A stretch of DNA of 64,000 bases from Blautia schinkii DSM 10518 (GTDB lineage Bacteria > Bacillota > Clostridia > Lachnospirales > Lachnospiraceae), in the NCBI GenBank assembly GCA_000702025.1, contig JNKJ01000034.1:1-64000 (forward strand), read 5' to 3'. A model generated the notes under the pieces. It searched no databases. It had not been told where the DNA came from and was given only the letters and a program-made list of their open reading frames with translations. This document shows positions 35,212-43,921 of the stretch, piece after piece (position 1 is the first letter of the stretch; every line of letters starts with the position of its first letter). The position numbers were made by a program, and so were the translations under genes.

Positions 35212-35259
35212 TGTTAATCTCCTTATATCAACCTCGTAAGGTAAGCTTTATTCTAAACT

Positions 35260-35805
35260 TTATTCGTCCACGTCAATGTCAAGCCGTTTGAGAGCCTCTC
35301 TTGCCGGCGCCCCTACATGATCTTTCCGGACTGCTGCTTTCCGGTACCATGCTACAGCCTGCTCCAAGTCCGCATTTCCGCAAAGCCCCTCCTCACATAT
35401 TTTCCCAAGCATATACTTGCTGCTGATATCACCGCGCCCGGCGCCTTTTTGATACCAGCTTTCCGCTTCGCTCCAGTTCCTTTCACACCCCATTCCTTCC
35501 GCACACATTTGGCCCAGAAAACGAGGCGCTTTCATATCCTGCAATTTATCAGCACGCAGAAAGCATTCCCGGGCTTTTGTATAATCCGGTGCACCGCAGT
35601 GCCCCTCAAGGTATAAGATTCCAAGAACCGTAGCCGCTCTTGCATTCCCCTGCTCTGCCGCCAGCTTTGCATACCGGTACGCTTTTTCATAATCCGGCTG
35701 TCCGGTAAACTGTCCATGCAGGTTCCCCTCCGCCAGATGGGCTGCCGCTTCCATATCACCGCCTTCAGCACATTGTATCAGTTCATCCTCCCTTGGCATT
35801 CCCAT
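35260..35805 (-). CDS. Sel1-repeat protein
   Basis: The 181-residue cytoplasmic protein consists of about four Sel1 (TPR-like) repeats, for example YRYAKLAAEQGNARAATVLG, ECFLRADKLQD and SWYQKGAGRGDISSKYMLG. Sel1 repeats mediate protein contacts. The ATG at 35805 follows AAGGAGG; the upstream TTG frame is rejected. It lies in the same direction between the secreted 570-residue protein and the amidohydrolase gene. Confidence 0.8.
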   Translation of the reverse strand: MGMPREDELIQCAEGGDMEAAAHLAEGNLHGQFTGQPDYEKAYRYAKLAAEQGNARAATVLGILYLEGHCGAPDYTKARECFLRADKLQDMKAPRFLGQMCAEGMGCERNWSEAESWYQKGAGRGDISSKYMLGKICEEGLCGNADLEQAVAWYRKAAVRKDHVGAPAREALKRLDIDVDE

Positions 35806-35877
35806 AGCCTTTTCCTCCTTTTTCAAATTCAAACAGGGTATTCCTCGTCTGAAGGATACCCTGTCACGTTCATATTT

Positions 35878-37590
35878 TTATTTCGTTCCGCCTTGAAAAC
35901 CAGTACCAATGAAGCTTTGCCATGGCCATTTTAGATGGTCTTCCCAGCTCTCTCCAAGTGCAAATCCCGGGGTCAGCACCATCCCTTCCAACTCACTGAT
36001 TGCCTTTGGAAGCGCTTCTGCCGTATAGTAAGATTTTTCAAAGGTAATCTCTTTACCATCCACCTGTTTCATTTCGGTCTGATTGTAAAGGCGGTCATAC
36101 GACACGGTATGTCCCTCCAGGCGCACGCCGCATTCTTCATCACAGTTGAATGCCTTGGCATCGGCAGCCTCGCTGACAAGAACGCCATTCCCCGATTCAT
36201 CCTCTCCATAATAAGCAGTATTGCCTTCCTCATCCGTCCATACAAGCGTATAGGTTGCCGATTTAAACACCTGGGATGGTTCCGTCAAATTCTCAAAACC
36301 AAAATATGTCCAGCTCTGTGTTCCGGTTGGTCCTCCGGACATTACCGAATATACATATACACTGGCAATTTCATAATCATAAGAAAAAACATCCGGCTTC
36401 TCATACATTAACTCATCACAATTCACATTCCCTGTATTAATTTCCACACGCAATGTGGTATACACCGGTGCATATGCCCAATAAATATAGTCCAATGTGA
36501 TTCTTGTTTCTGAGTTTTGCGCATCAATCACAAAGTCCTCACCACCGTTCAAAACAAGCTCATCACCGTAAGCACTGACAAGTGTAAGCGAAATATCATC
36601 TGGTGTAAGTGCCGAAGCATCATAGGAAACCGGCCACTTTACCTGAAGCACATCAGGATACGCATCGCAGAGCACTGGAATTTGTTCCTGAGAGGTCCAG
36701 ACTGGCTCCGTATCTCTGATTATGCTGCCTCCGTCTACAGAGAATGTCCGTCCATACGTGTAAAAATCCGTCCGTACCACCACTTGGGAAAGCGGCAGCC
36801 TATTGTATGTAAGACCATTGATTCCAATACGAAAATCATAATGTCCGTTCCCATCCCCACCCTGGGGTGAGAATGTGCCGCTGATATTTCCGAAACTATA
36901 TTCTGAAACACCATCGTTCCAATTTCCGCTCAGGCTTCCCGGCTCAAATTCATACTGTTCTGTAAGATATCCGTCCCCATCCAATAATTCGATTACTGCA
37001 TTGCTGTCGTCAATCTTTGTGTCATCAATACCTTCCAACACGAGCTGCAGTTCTACACTTGCATCAATTAATTCCAACTCGCCATTTGCATTTCCGGTAA
37101 TCATGCCATCTGCCCGAACCTCCGGAATGACAACTTCTCCAATCTGTTCAGCACTGTCCTGATACTGACCATGGTTTTCACCCGTGACCCAGATTGTACT
37201 TTTGCCCGTAGGTTTAAAGAACAGTTCATAGCTGCCATTATGTGAAAAACCGCTAATTTTCGATGCATCAACTGTAAGCTTTAATGAGGTTGGTACTTCC
37301 TCTTCTTCGCCCTCTGCCGTTCCGTATACAAGATTGGCAACGCCAATCCCTTCTGCATCTGTAAATGCAGGATTTCCGTGCTCATCCACAAGCCATGAGG
37401 TTACATCCATATTATCCGCGATATTCCACTTCCAGCCTTCATTTGCACTTAGTGTTACCGTGTACACTTCATTTCCCACAATATCCACCTGTTCATCAAC
37501 CGTATAATATTGATTGTCCGCAGATGCAATGACTCCATATCCACAGATGAGCACACATCCAAATAATAATCCGACTATATGTTTCTTCAT
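35878..37590 (-). CDS. Large secreted protein of unknown function
   Basis: The protein has 570 residues with an N-terminal signal peptide (MKKHIVGLLFGCVLICGYGV, cleavage near IASA). The mature protein is acidic, rich in Tyr, Asp, Asn and Thr, and mostly predicted beta strand. It has no anchor, lipobox or catalytic motif that I recognise. Segments such as YELFFKPTGKSTIWVTGENH and VEINTGNVNCDEL suggest immunoglobulin-like or carbohydrate-binding sandwich folds, but this is a guess. It starts at the ATG (37590) after GGGAGGG, 16 bp past the hydrolase fusion gene. Confidence 0.65.
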   Translation of the reverse strand: MKKHIVGLLFGCVLICGYGVIASADNQYYTVDEQVDIVGNEVYTVTLSANEGWKWNIADNMDVTSWLVDEHGNPAFTDAEGIGVANLVYGTAEGEEEEVPTSLKLTVDASKISGFSHNGSYELFFKPTGKSTIWVTGENHGQYQDSAEQIGEVVIPEVRADGMITGNANGELELIDASVELQLVLEGIDDTKIDDSNAVIELLDGDGYLTEQYEFEPGSLSGNWNDGVSEYSFGNISGTFSPQGGDGNGHYDFRIGINGLTYNRLPLSQVVVRTDFYTYGRTFSVDGGSIIRDTEPVWTSQEQIPVLCDAYPDVLQVKWPVSYDASALTPDDISLTLVSAYGDELVLNGGEDFVIDAQNSETRITLDYIYWAYAPVYTTLRVEINTGNVNCDELMYEKPDVFSYDYEIASVYVYSVMSGGPTGTQSWTYFGFENLTEPSQVFKSATYTLVWTDEEGNTAYYGEDESGNGVLVSEAADAKAFNCDEECGVRLEGHTVSYDRLYNQTEMKQVDGKEITFEKSYYTAEALPKAISELEGMVLTPGFALGESWEDHLKWPWQSFIGTGFQGGTK

Positions 37591-37606
37591 GTTTCCCTCC
37601 CTATCT

Positions 37607-39388
37607 TCAAGCTTCTGACGACAACGCCCGCACCTTCCGCACGTCATAAATCACACACGTCCCCGCATGCAGCATTTTCCGCTTATACCCAAGCTCCGCC
37701 GGATCCTCCCAATGACGGTCCGGGCCATGGGGCATACGCCTGTCATAAATCACCGTGCCTCTGTCTGCCTTATCCGACTCAGCCGCCTCATCCGCTGATG
37801 CAGCCATATTTCCCGTTTCCGCCTCCATAATCTGCCCTTCGTGTCCGGCCAGTATGTAGTCCATATTCTCAGCCAGACGGTCAATCAGTCCTGCATCAGC
37901 GATACCGGGGCCGCCGCAGATCAGCCGTATCTTATCTCTGTACGCCTGAACCCTCTGCAGGTAGCTACGAAACGTTTCCACATAACCAGTCACCGGCTTC
38001 CCGAAAGGCATGGTCATCTCATCACCGCAGAACAAAATCCCGTCCCGGCTGTCGAGGAGGAGAATGCTTCCCACTGCATGATCCGGTGTCTTAAAAACAA
38101 GCAGGTCACGTCCTCCAAGGGAGATCACATCCCCTTCCTCCACAATCCTCTTCTGGTAATCCCTGGGGAACTTGATTCCCGCAAAGCTTGGGAAAGGTAA
38201 AGTTGCCAGCTCCGCTGTTTCTGCCGACATATACACTGCCTCAAAATAACCGTTTCCCGCCGTATGGTCAAAATGATCATGGGTATTCACCGCGTACTTC
38301 ACCGGCTTTTTTGTGAGACTCTGGGCAAAGCTGCGGATATTGCCGCAGCCGTAGCCCGTATCAATAAGAACCGCCTGCTCACTGCCCTCGACCAGATAGC
38401 AGTAGTCTCCGCTGCTTTCAATCTGCCATGTTCCCGGCATCACAAGCTTTGCCCGGAAATATGGTACGTCCATAGGACAAAGTGTTCCGTCCCCATTTTC
38501 GATCATAATATCATGCTTACAGCTAAAATCGATCTTCTTTCTGCTTTGGGTAAACAGCCAGTCGTGGATTGCCGTAATATAATACGCCTTTCTCCACGTC
38601 ATCACATGGTATATGCCGCCGTTTAAGCCGGATGTATCCTGCTGCAGCTCTTCGGGCAGAACCGTGTCTCCCTCAAACCAGGTGAAAAATAAATTGGTTC
38701 CGTTTCCTATTAAGTACCGCACTTGTGCATTCTGAATCTCAAGAGGTGCATTCCCGTCAATTCCCCCCCTCGTCACCCGGCCTCCGGCTTTCTCAATCTG
38801 CGCCATACACGCCTGCATGACCGGAAACGCCTTGCCGTCCTTGGCTGATACAAGTACCCAGGTATTGGTGTTCTTGATTGCCGCCATGGTCTGGGGATTC
38901 CACTGTCCGGCCACCAGGAAGCCGCCTCCGAAAAAGTCAGGATAACGGACATTCATCTCACAGAGCATCATACTTCCCATAGACTGTCCTGTCCCGTAAA
39001 TTCTGTTTTCATCAATCTCGTACTTGGTCAACAGCAGTTTCACCAGCTCTATTGTGGCCTCCGCCTCCCAGCCCACCTCAAAATCATCATTTGCCGCCTT
39101 TTCTCCATACTGCGGTGCCAGTACAAAGCAGGGGTGCTTCTCCTGCGCCTCCTTTCCGGCCCAGACAAGTGCTCCCACCCCCTGATTCAGGGTCGCCGTT
39201 GCCTCCTGTGAGCAGGCGGACAAATCATGCAAAAACAGTACCAGAGGATATTTCTCTCCTTTTTCCATATGCTCAGGAATAAACAGATTATATGGAATCC
39301 GGTGCTCTGTGCCGGGTATTTCAAATACAAAGCTTTGAAACTTCTCTGCCACACACTGCATTTCGTCTGTCAATACTTCTCTCATCAT
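37607..39388 (-). CDS. Alpha/beta hydrolase fused to a metallo-beta-lactamase-fold hydrolase
   Basis: The protein has about 593 residues. The N-terminal half (about 20-270) is an esterase/PHB-depolymerase-like alpha/beta hydrolase: PLVLFLHDLSACS gives the oxyanion region and YGTGQSMGSMMLCEM the nucleophile elbow. The C-terminal half (about 300-545) is an MBL fold with YAVNTHDHFDHTAGNGYF (the HxHxDH metal motif), KTPDHAVGSILLL, FCGDEMTMPFG and the final AGHEG. Both halves keep catalytic residues, so this looks like a two-step hydrolase. It lies downstream of the Opp transporter, whose substrate may be its feedstock (inference). A signal peptide is not evident. Confidence 0.82.
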   Translation of the reverse strand: MMREVLTDEMQCVAEKFQSFVFEIPGTEHRIPYNLFIPEHMEKGEKYPLVLFLHDLSACSQEATATLNQGVGALVWAGKEAQEKHPCFVLAPQYGEKAANDDFEVGWEAEATIELVKLLLTKYEIDENRIYGTGQSMGSMMLCEMNVRYPDFFGGGFLVAGQWNPQTMAAIKNTNTWVLVSAKDGKAFPVMQACMAQIEKAGGRVTRGGIDGNAPLEIQNAQVRYLIGNGTNLFFTWFEGDTVLPEELQQDTSGLNGGIYHVMTWRKAYYITAIHDWLFTQSRKKIDFSCKHDIMIENGDGTLCPMDVPYFRAKLVMPGTWQIESSGDYCYLVEGSEQAVLIDTGYGCGNIRSFAQSLTKKPVKYAVNTHDHFDHTAGNGYFEAVYMSAETAELATLPFPSFAGIKFPRDYQKRIVEEGDVISLGGRDLLVFKTPDHAVGSILLLDSRDGILFCGDEMTMPFGKPVTGYVETFRSYLQRVQAYRDKIRLICGGPGIADAGLIDRLAENMDYILAGHEGQIMEAETGNMAASADEAAESDKADRGTVIYDRRMPHGPDRHWEDPAELGYKRKMLHAGTCVIYDVRKVRALSSEA

Positions 39389-39402
39389 CAATTATTGTTC
39401 TC

Positions 39403-39978
39403 CTACTCTTCTCCCTTACAATAATTAGGGAGCTTTTTATATTTCATACTCTTTTCCGTCAAAAACCAAACGATACTGAGAATGGCTGCGGCTGCCTGAC
39501 TGCCGGCTCCTGAAATCAATCCATCTACGTCCGCACCTGCTCCGTAAATCTCGGCAAAAACCGTACAGATAAGCAGCAGAAGCAACGCTGCCATTGACAG
39601 CTTCAGCGCCTTCACAAGCTGCAGTGCGGTGCTCTTATACTGATACACCGTCATATCCCTGGGTGCGGCCACGTAAAAAATCAGGATCCAGGCCAGCCAT
39701 ATAAAGCACAGCATATTCAGTCCCTGACAGACTACCACTGCCGGATTCTGGTTCCGGGAAGCAGCGCTGAATCCGCCCCTGATAAAGAAATACAGCTCCA
39801 GCCCAAACAGCAGCACATAACAAACGCGCAGTAAAATCTGCCGCGTCCGGGTCAAATCCTGGCGGTAATAATACCCCTCATATACATACTCCCGGTGCGT
39901 ACCCTTCCCGTTTTTATTGGGCACTATATTTTCTTTGAAGTCCTCAAAATATTTCTCATAGTATCGTTTTCTTTTCAT
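39403..39978 (-). CDS. Integral membrane protein of unknown function
   Basis: The 191-residue protein has about four hydrophobic segments (for example ILLRVCYVLLFGLELYFF, GLNMLCFIWLAWILIFYV, LSMAALLLLLICTVFAEI and SQAAAAILSIVWFL). The basic, Tyr-rich N-terminus (MKRKRYYEKYFEDFK) is cytoplasmic. The upstream frame to 40278 is only overlap with the OppF gene. GGGGTAG precedes the ATG. The gene sits directly between OppF and the hydrolase fusion. No family is recognised. Confidence 0.7.
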   Translation of the reverse strand: MKRKRYYEKYFEDFKENIVPNKNGKGTHREYVYEGYYYRQDLTRTRQILLRVCYVLLFGLELYFFIRGGFSAASRNQNPAVVVCQGLNMLCFIWLAWILIFYVAAPRDMTVYQYKSTALQLVKALKLSMAALLLLLICTVFAEIYGAGADVDGLISGAGSQAAAAILSIVWFLTEKSMKYKKLPNYCKGEE

Positions 39979-39994
39979 CACTCTACCCCGCGTA

Positions 39995-40948
39995 TCAGTT
40001 AATCTCTTCCACCCTGCAGCAGGAAACAAAATGACCCTTTTCAAGCTCCCGAAGCTCCTGGGGCTGATGGCACTTTTCCGCTGCATACGGGCATCTTGCC
40101 GCAAAACGGCAGCCCGGTTTCGGTTCAATAGGCGATACAATCTCCCCCTGCAGCAGGATACGTTTTTTCCGGTTATGGATATCAATAGAAGGGATTGCGG
40201 ACAGCAGCGCCTTTGTATAAGGATGCAGCGGCCGTTCAAACAGTTCTCTGGAGGATGTGGTTTCCACAAGCTGTCCAAGATACATCACACAGATATGGTC
40301 GGAAATATGCTTTACCACTGACAAGTCGTGGGTCACAAACATATAGGTCACACCGGACTGTTCCTGCAGATCCTGCAAAAGGTTCAATACCTGTGCCTGA
40401 ATGGAAACATCGAGTGCTGATACCGGCTCATCACAGACAACAAATGCCGGATTCAAGGCAAGGGCACGCCCGATCCCTACTCTCTGGCGGCGGCCGCCGT
40501 CCAGCTCATGAGGATAGGAATGGCGCAGGCGCTCATCAATGCCCACCATATCCATAATGCGCTCTGTCTCTTCCATAAGGGCATTTCTTTTAAACTTTCC
40601 GGACAGCTCCAGAGGCTCCCTTATGGTTTCCTCCACAGTCATACGGGGATTCAGGGATGCAAAAGGGTCCTGGAAAATAATCTGCATTTTTTCCCGCAGT
40701 TCATGGAGTTTTTTCTTATTTACATGGGTAATATCCCCGCCTTCAAACAGAATCTGTCCATCCGTGCTCTCATACAGGTGAATCAGCGTACGCCCAAGGG
40801 TAGATTTGCCGCAGCCGGATTCCCCCACAACTCCCATTGTTTTCCCCTTTTCTATGGAGAAAGTAACATCATCCACCGCATGAAGAGTTCCCTTTGGCGT
40901 ATCAAAAAACTTTTTTAAATGCTTTACCTCGATCAATGGCGTACTCAT
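39995..40948 (-). CDS. oppF: Oligopeptide/dipeptide ABC transporter ATPase (OppF type)
   Basis: The 317-residue ATPase has Walker A VGESGCGKSTLGRT, a signature in the variant form LDGGRRQRVGIGRAL, and Walker B FVVCDEPVSALDVS. The C-terminal oligopeptide_dipep domain ends in GCRFAARCPYAAEKC, with Cys residues that can bind an iron-sulfur cluster. The ATG at 40948 overlaps the OppD stop and has AAAGGAGG. Earlier in-frame codons are overlap only. Confidence 0.92.
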   Translation of the reverse strand: MSTPLIEVKHLKKFFDTPKGTLHAVDDVTFSIEKGKTMGVVGESGCGKSTLGRTLIHLYESTDGQILFEGGDITHVNKKKLHELREKMQIIFQDPFASLNPRMTVEETIREPLELSGKFKRNALMEETERIMDMVGIDERLRHSYPHELDGGRRQRVGIGRALALNPAFVVCDEPVSALDVSIQAQVLNLLQDLQEQSGVTYMFVTHDLSVVKHISDHICVMYLGQLVETTSSRELFERPLHPYTKALLSAIPSIDIHNRKKRILLQGEIVSPIEPKPGCRFAARCPYAAEKCHQPQELRELEKGHFVSCCRVEEIN

Positions 40949-40949
40949 G

Positions 40950-41933
40950 TCACTCCTCCTTTCCTCTGTTGATGCAGCGGCACAAATGTGTTCCGTCGAT
41001 TTTGTCCAGCCCGATCTTTTGTCTGCTGCACTCTTCCGTTGCATATGGACATCTTGGCGAGAATGCACAGCCCTTCGGCAGATTACTGGGATCCGGCGGC
41101 ATACCTGCGATAGGAGAAAGCCGCTCCACATCAGAATTGATATCCGGCAGCGAGCCGAACAATCCAATGGTATACGGATGGGCAGGATGGTCGAAAATCT
41201 CTTCCAAATTTCCGAACTCCACAACCTCCCCTGCGTAGATGACAGCCACATGGTCACAGACCTCCGCCACAATCCCCAGGTCATGGGTGATCATGATCAT
41301 AGCTGTATTCAGCTTCTTCTGCAGCTCCTTGATGATATCCAGCACCTGGGCCTGTATCGTCACGTCAAGAGCTGTTGTCGGCTCGTCAGCCAGGAGAATA
41401 TCCGGGCTGCAGGCAAGTGCCATGGCGATCACCACACGCTGCTTCATACCGCCGGAAAACTGATGAGGATAATCACGGTAACGGGAAGCAGGGATTCCAA
41501 CCATTTCCAGCATTTCCTGAGCACGCTTTTCTGCCTCTGCCCGGGATACCTTTTCGTGAAGGGCCACCCCTTCGGCAATCTGTTCCCCCACCCGCATAAC
41601 CGGATTCAGTGCGGTCATAGGGTCCTGGAAAATCATAGAAATCCGTTTGCCGCGGATTTTCTGCATTTCCTGGGCCGGAAGCTCTAAAAGATTTCTTCCC
41701 TCCAGCAGGATTGCTCCCTGATCCACATGTGCGGGAGGCTCCGGCAGAATGCGGAGGATTGATTTTGCAATCGTGGTCTTGCCCGCCCCTGTCTCGCCTA
41801 CCAGACCGAGAGTCTGGCCTTTTTCTATGGTAAGTGAAACATTGTTCACTGCATGGATTTCTTTTCCTTCGGAGGTATAATGAACAACGAGATCCCGAAC
41901 CTCCAAAAAGGGCACGTTTTGTTTTTCAGTCAT
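40950..41933 (-). CDS. oppD: Oligopeptide/dipeptide ABC transporter ATPase (OppD type)
   Basis: The 327-residue ATPase has Walker A VGETGAGKTTIAKS, signature FSGGMKQRVVIAMAL, and Walker B ILLADEPTTALDVT. The C-terminal Cys-containing extension (GCAFSPRCPYATEEC) is typical of OppD/DppD. It pairs with OppF to energise peptide import through OppB and OppC. It starts 18 bp after oppC. Confidence 0.92.
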   Translation of the reverse strand: MTEKQNVPFLEVRDLVVHYTSEGKEIHAVNNVSLTIEKGQTLGLVGETGAGKTTIAKSILRILPEPPAHVDQGAILLEGRNLLELPAQEMQKIRGKRISMIFQDPMTALNPVMRVGEQIAEGVALHEKVSRAEAEKRAQEMLEMVGIPASRYRDYPHQFSGGMKQRVVIAMALACSPDILLADEPTTALDVTIQAQVLDIIKELQKKLNTAMIMITHDLGIVAEVCDHVAVIYAGEVVEFGNLEEIFDHPAHPYTIGLFGSLPDINSDVERLSPIAGMPPDPSNLPKGCAFSPRCPYATEECSRQKIGLDKIDGTHLCRCINRGKEE

Positions 41934-41951
41934 TCCTTTTTCCTCCTCGTA

Positions 41952-42848
41952 CTACTGTTTCAGCTTCGGGTCAAGGGCATCACGCAATCCATCACCAAGC
42001 ATATTCAGCGAAAGCACCACAAGTGCAATGGCAAGCCCGGGGAACAGCACCATATGGGGATAGTCCCGCATATAAGTACGGGCGCCGGAAAGCATTGCGC
42101 CCCATTCCGGTGTGGGCGGCTGTACGCCAAGTCCTATATAGCTTAAAGATGCTGCCATCAATATGGTATTACCGATTCCCATTGTCACAGAAACTATGAT
42201 GGGCGAGATACTGTTTGGCAGAATATGTTTCATAATAAGCCGGGGTACCGAGCAGTTAATCGTCTGAGCGGCCTCAAGATATTCCATTTTCCGCACACCC
42301 ATGATCGACCCCCGCAGCAGACGTACTGTCATCGGTATCCCGCCAATGGAAAGGGCAAGAATTGTATTGAAAAATCCGCTTCCCAGACATGCAGAGATTG
42401 CGATTGCCAGCAAAACTCCGGGAATCGCCTGGAGGATATCCACAAGACGCATGACCGTCGTATCCACAATTCCACCAAAGTAGCCCACAATAGAGCCAAT
42501 CAACATACCCACCGCCGTAGAAAAAATCGTCGCCAGAAAGCCCAGCTCCAGAGATGCCCTGGCCCCATACAAAAGACGGCTAAAAATATCTCTTCCCATC
42601 TCGTCAGTACCGCATAAATGCTTTAGCGAAGGCGGTGCAAAACGGTTCAGCATATCCATTTCCTCATACCCATAGGGCATGATCACCGGGGCTAAAAGTG
42701 CTGCCAGAAAAAGGAGCAGGATGATCACAAGCCCGGCCATTGCAACCTTATTTTTACTCAAACGCTTCATGACCAGGGTAAACTGGCCTTCTTTTTTTCT
42801 GCGCGCCCGGACATCCGGCCCAGCCGCAGCAATTGCTTTGTCAGCCAT
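41952..42848 (-). CDS. oppC: Oligopeptide ABC transporter permease (OppC type)
   Basis: The protein has 298 residues. It has the N-terminal OppC_N segment (LSKNKVAMAGLVIILLLFLA), LCGTDEMGRDIFSRLLYGAR, and the EAA loop MEYLEAAQTINCSVPRLIMK (about 200). About six membrane segments. The ATG at 42848 follows AAAGGAGG and overlaps the oppB stop by a few bases. Confidence 0.93.
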   Translation of the reverse strand: MADKAIAAAGPDVRARRKKEGQFTLVMKRLSKNKVAMAGLVIILLLFLAALLAPVIMPYGYEEMDMLNRFAPPSLKHLCGTDEMGRDIFSRLLYGARASLELGFLATIFSTAVGMLIGSIVGYFGGIVDTTVMRLVDILQAIPGVLLAIAISACLGSGFFNTILALSIGGIPMTVRLLRGSIMGVRKMEYLEAAQTINCSVPRLIMKHILPNSISPIIVSVTMGIGNTILMAASLSYIGLGVQPPTPEWGAMLSGARTYMRDYPHMVLFPGLAIALVVLSLNMLGDGLRDALDPKLKQ

Positions 42849-43806
42849 TTTTGCTCCTCCTTTTCCGTTTTTGCTGCCCCTCATACTGGGCCTTAATACG
42901 CGGATCAACATACGCATAAATAATGTCTACCAGCAGCATGATGAGACTGAATACCGCTCCCAGGAACAATACGCCGCCCATAACAATAGGATAGTCCCTG
43001 TTGTTGATGGCATTTGTCGTATACATACCAATGCCGGGAATCGAAAAGACGGATTCAATCACCACCGTGCCGCCCAGCATCATTCCCATACCATTGCCTA
43101 CCACCGTAATGATAGGAATCAGCGCATTGGGAAGAGCATGTTTATAGAGAATGTCCCGCTCGGACAATCCCTTTGCCCGGGCTGTTACGATATAGTCTGA
43201 CCGGATCACCTCCAGCATACTGGAACGTGTCTGCCTGGCCTGGGATGCAATTCCCGCAAAAGCGTTGGCAATACAGGGCAGGATAAAATACTGAATCCCT
43301 CCCACACCGTAGGGCGGCAGCCAGCCAAGCTTTACGGAAAAAAACAGTACGAGCATCATTGCCAGCCAAAAGCCAGGGATAGAAACGCCTGCCAAAGCAA
43401 TGATCATACATGCGCGGTCTGCAAAGCCGTTCTGATGCGTCGCCGCAGTAATGCCAAGGGGTGTCCCGATAAAAATCTGAAGCAGCATGCACAGAGCCGC
43501 AATTATCAGTGTATATGGCATACGATATAAAATGCCGGACAGTACGGACTGATTCTGAAAATAAGAATCTCCAAGATCAAAATGCAGGAACACTTGATTT
43601 AAGTAGGACAGCAGACGGACAAGATACGGCTGGTCCAATCCCATTTCAATACGTTTCGCCTCGATAGCCGCCGGTGTTGCTCCGTTTCCAAGGATTGCCA
43701 TGGCCGGATCACCGGGGCAGAAGTACATGATCGTAAAGATCACGACTGAAATTCCAAGAAGCACGGGAATCATCCAAAGCAGCCGCTTTACGACATATTT
43801 CCACAT
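42841..43806 (-). CDS. oppB: Oligopeptide ABC transporter permease (OppB type)
   Basis: The protein has 321 residues. It begins MWKYVVKRLLWMIPVLLGIS, then has the FYFCPGDPA-like segment (IMYFCPGDPAMAILG) and an EAA loop in YIVTARAKGLSERDILYKHA. Six membrane spans. The ATG at 43806 follows GAAAGGAG. A hairpin with a T tract (43862-43886) separates it from the binding-protein gene, which may limit read-through. Confidence 0.93.
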   Translation of the reverse strand: MWKYVVKRLLWMIPVLLGISVVIFTIMYFCPGDPAMAILGNGATPAAIEAKRIEMGLDQPYLVRLLSYLNQVFLHFDLGDSYFQNQSVLSGILYRMPYTLIIAALCMLLQIFIGTPLGITAATHQNGFADRACMIIALAGVSIPGFWLAMMLVLFFSVKLGWLPPYGVGGIQYFILPCIANAFAGIASQARQTRSSMLEVIRSDYIVTARAKGLSERDILYKHALPNALIPIITVVGNGMGMMLGGTVVIESVFSIPGIGMYTTNAINNRDYPIVMGGVLFLGAVFSLIMLLVDIIYAYVDPRIKAQYEGQQKRKRRSKNG

Positions 43807-43861
43807 AGCCAGAACTCCTTTCTCCTCAAAGGTACGCATGATTTTCTGCGTACTTCGTACA

Positions 43862-43886
43862 AAAGGGGCTGCCTTGTGACAGCCCC
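43862..43886 (-). terminator. Attenuating hairpin between oppA and oppB
   Basis: GGGGCTGCC and a near-complement (GGCAGCCCC read on the other strand, with TTGTGA in the loop) form a stem. On the minus strand it is followed by TTTTGT. It lies 35 bp after the binding-protein stop and 56 bp before the permease start. It could act as a partial terminator that gives excess binding protein. Confidence 0.65.
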
Positions 43887-43921
43887 GCATTTTTTATTAT
43901 GCCGTCTTTTTAAAAGATGGA

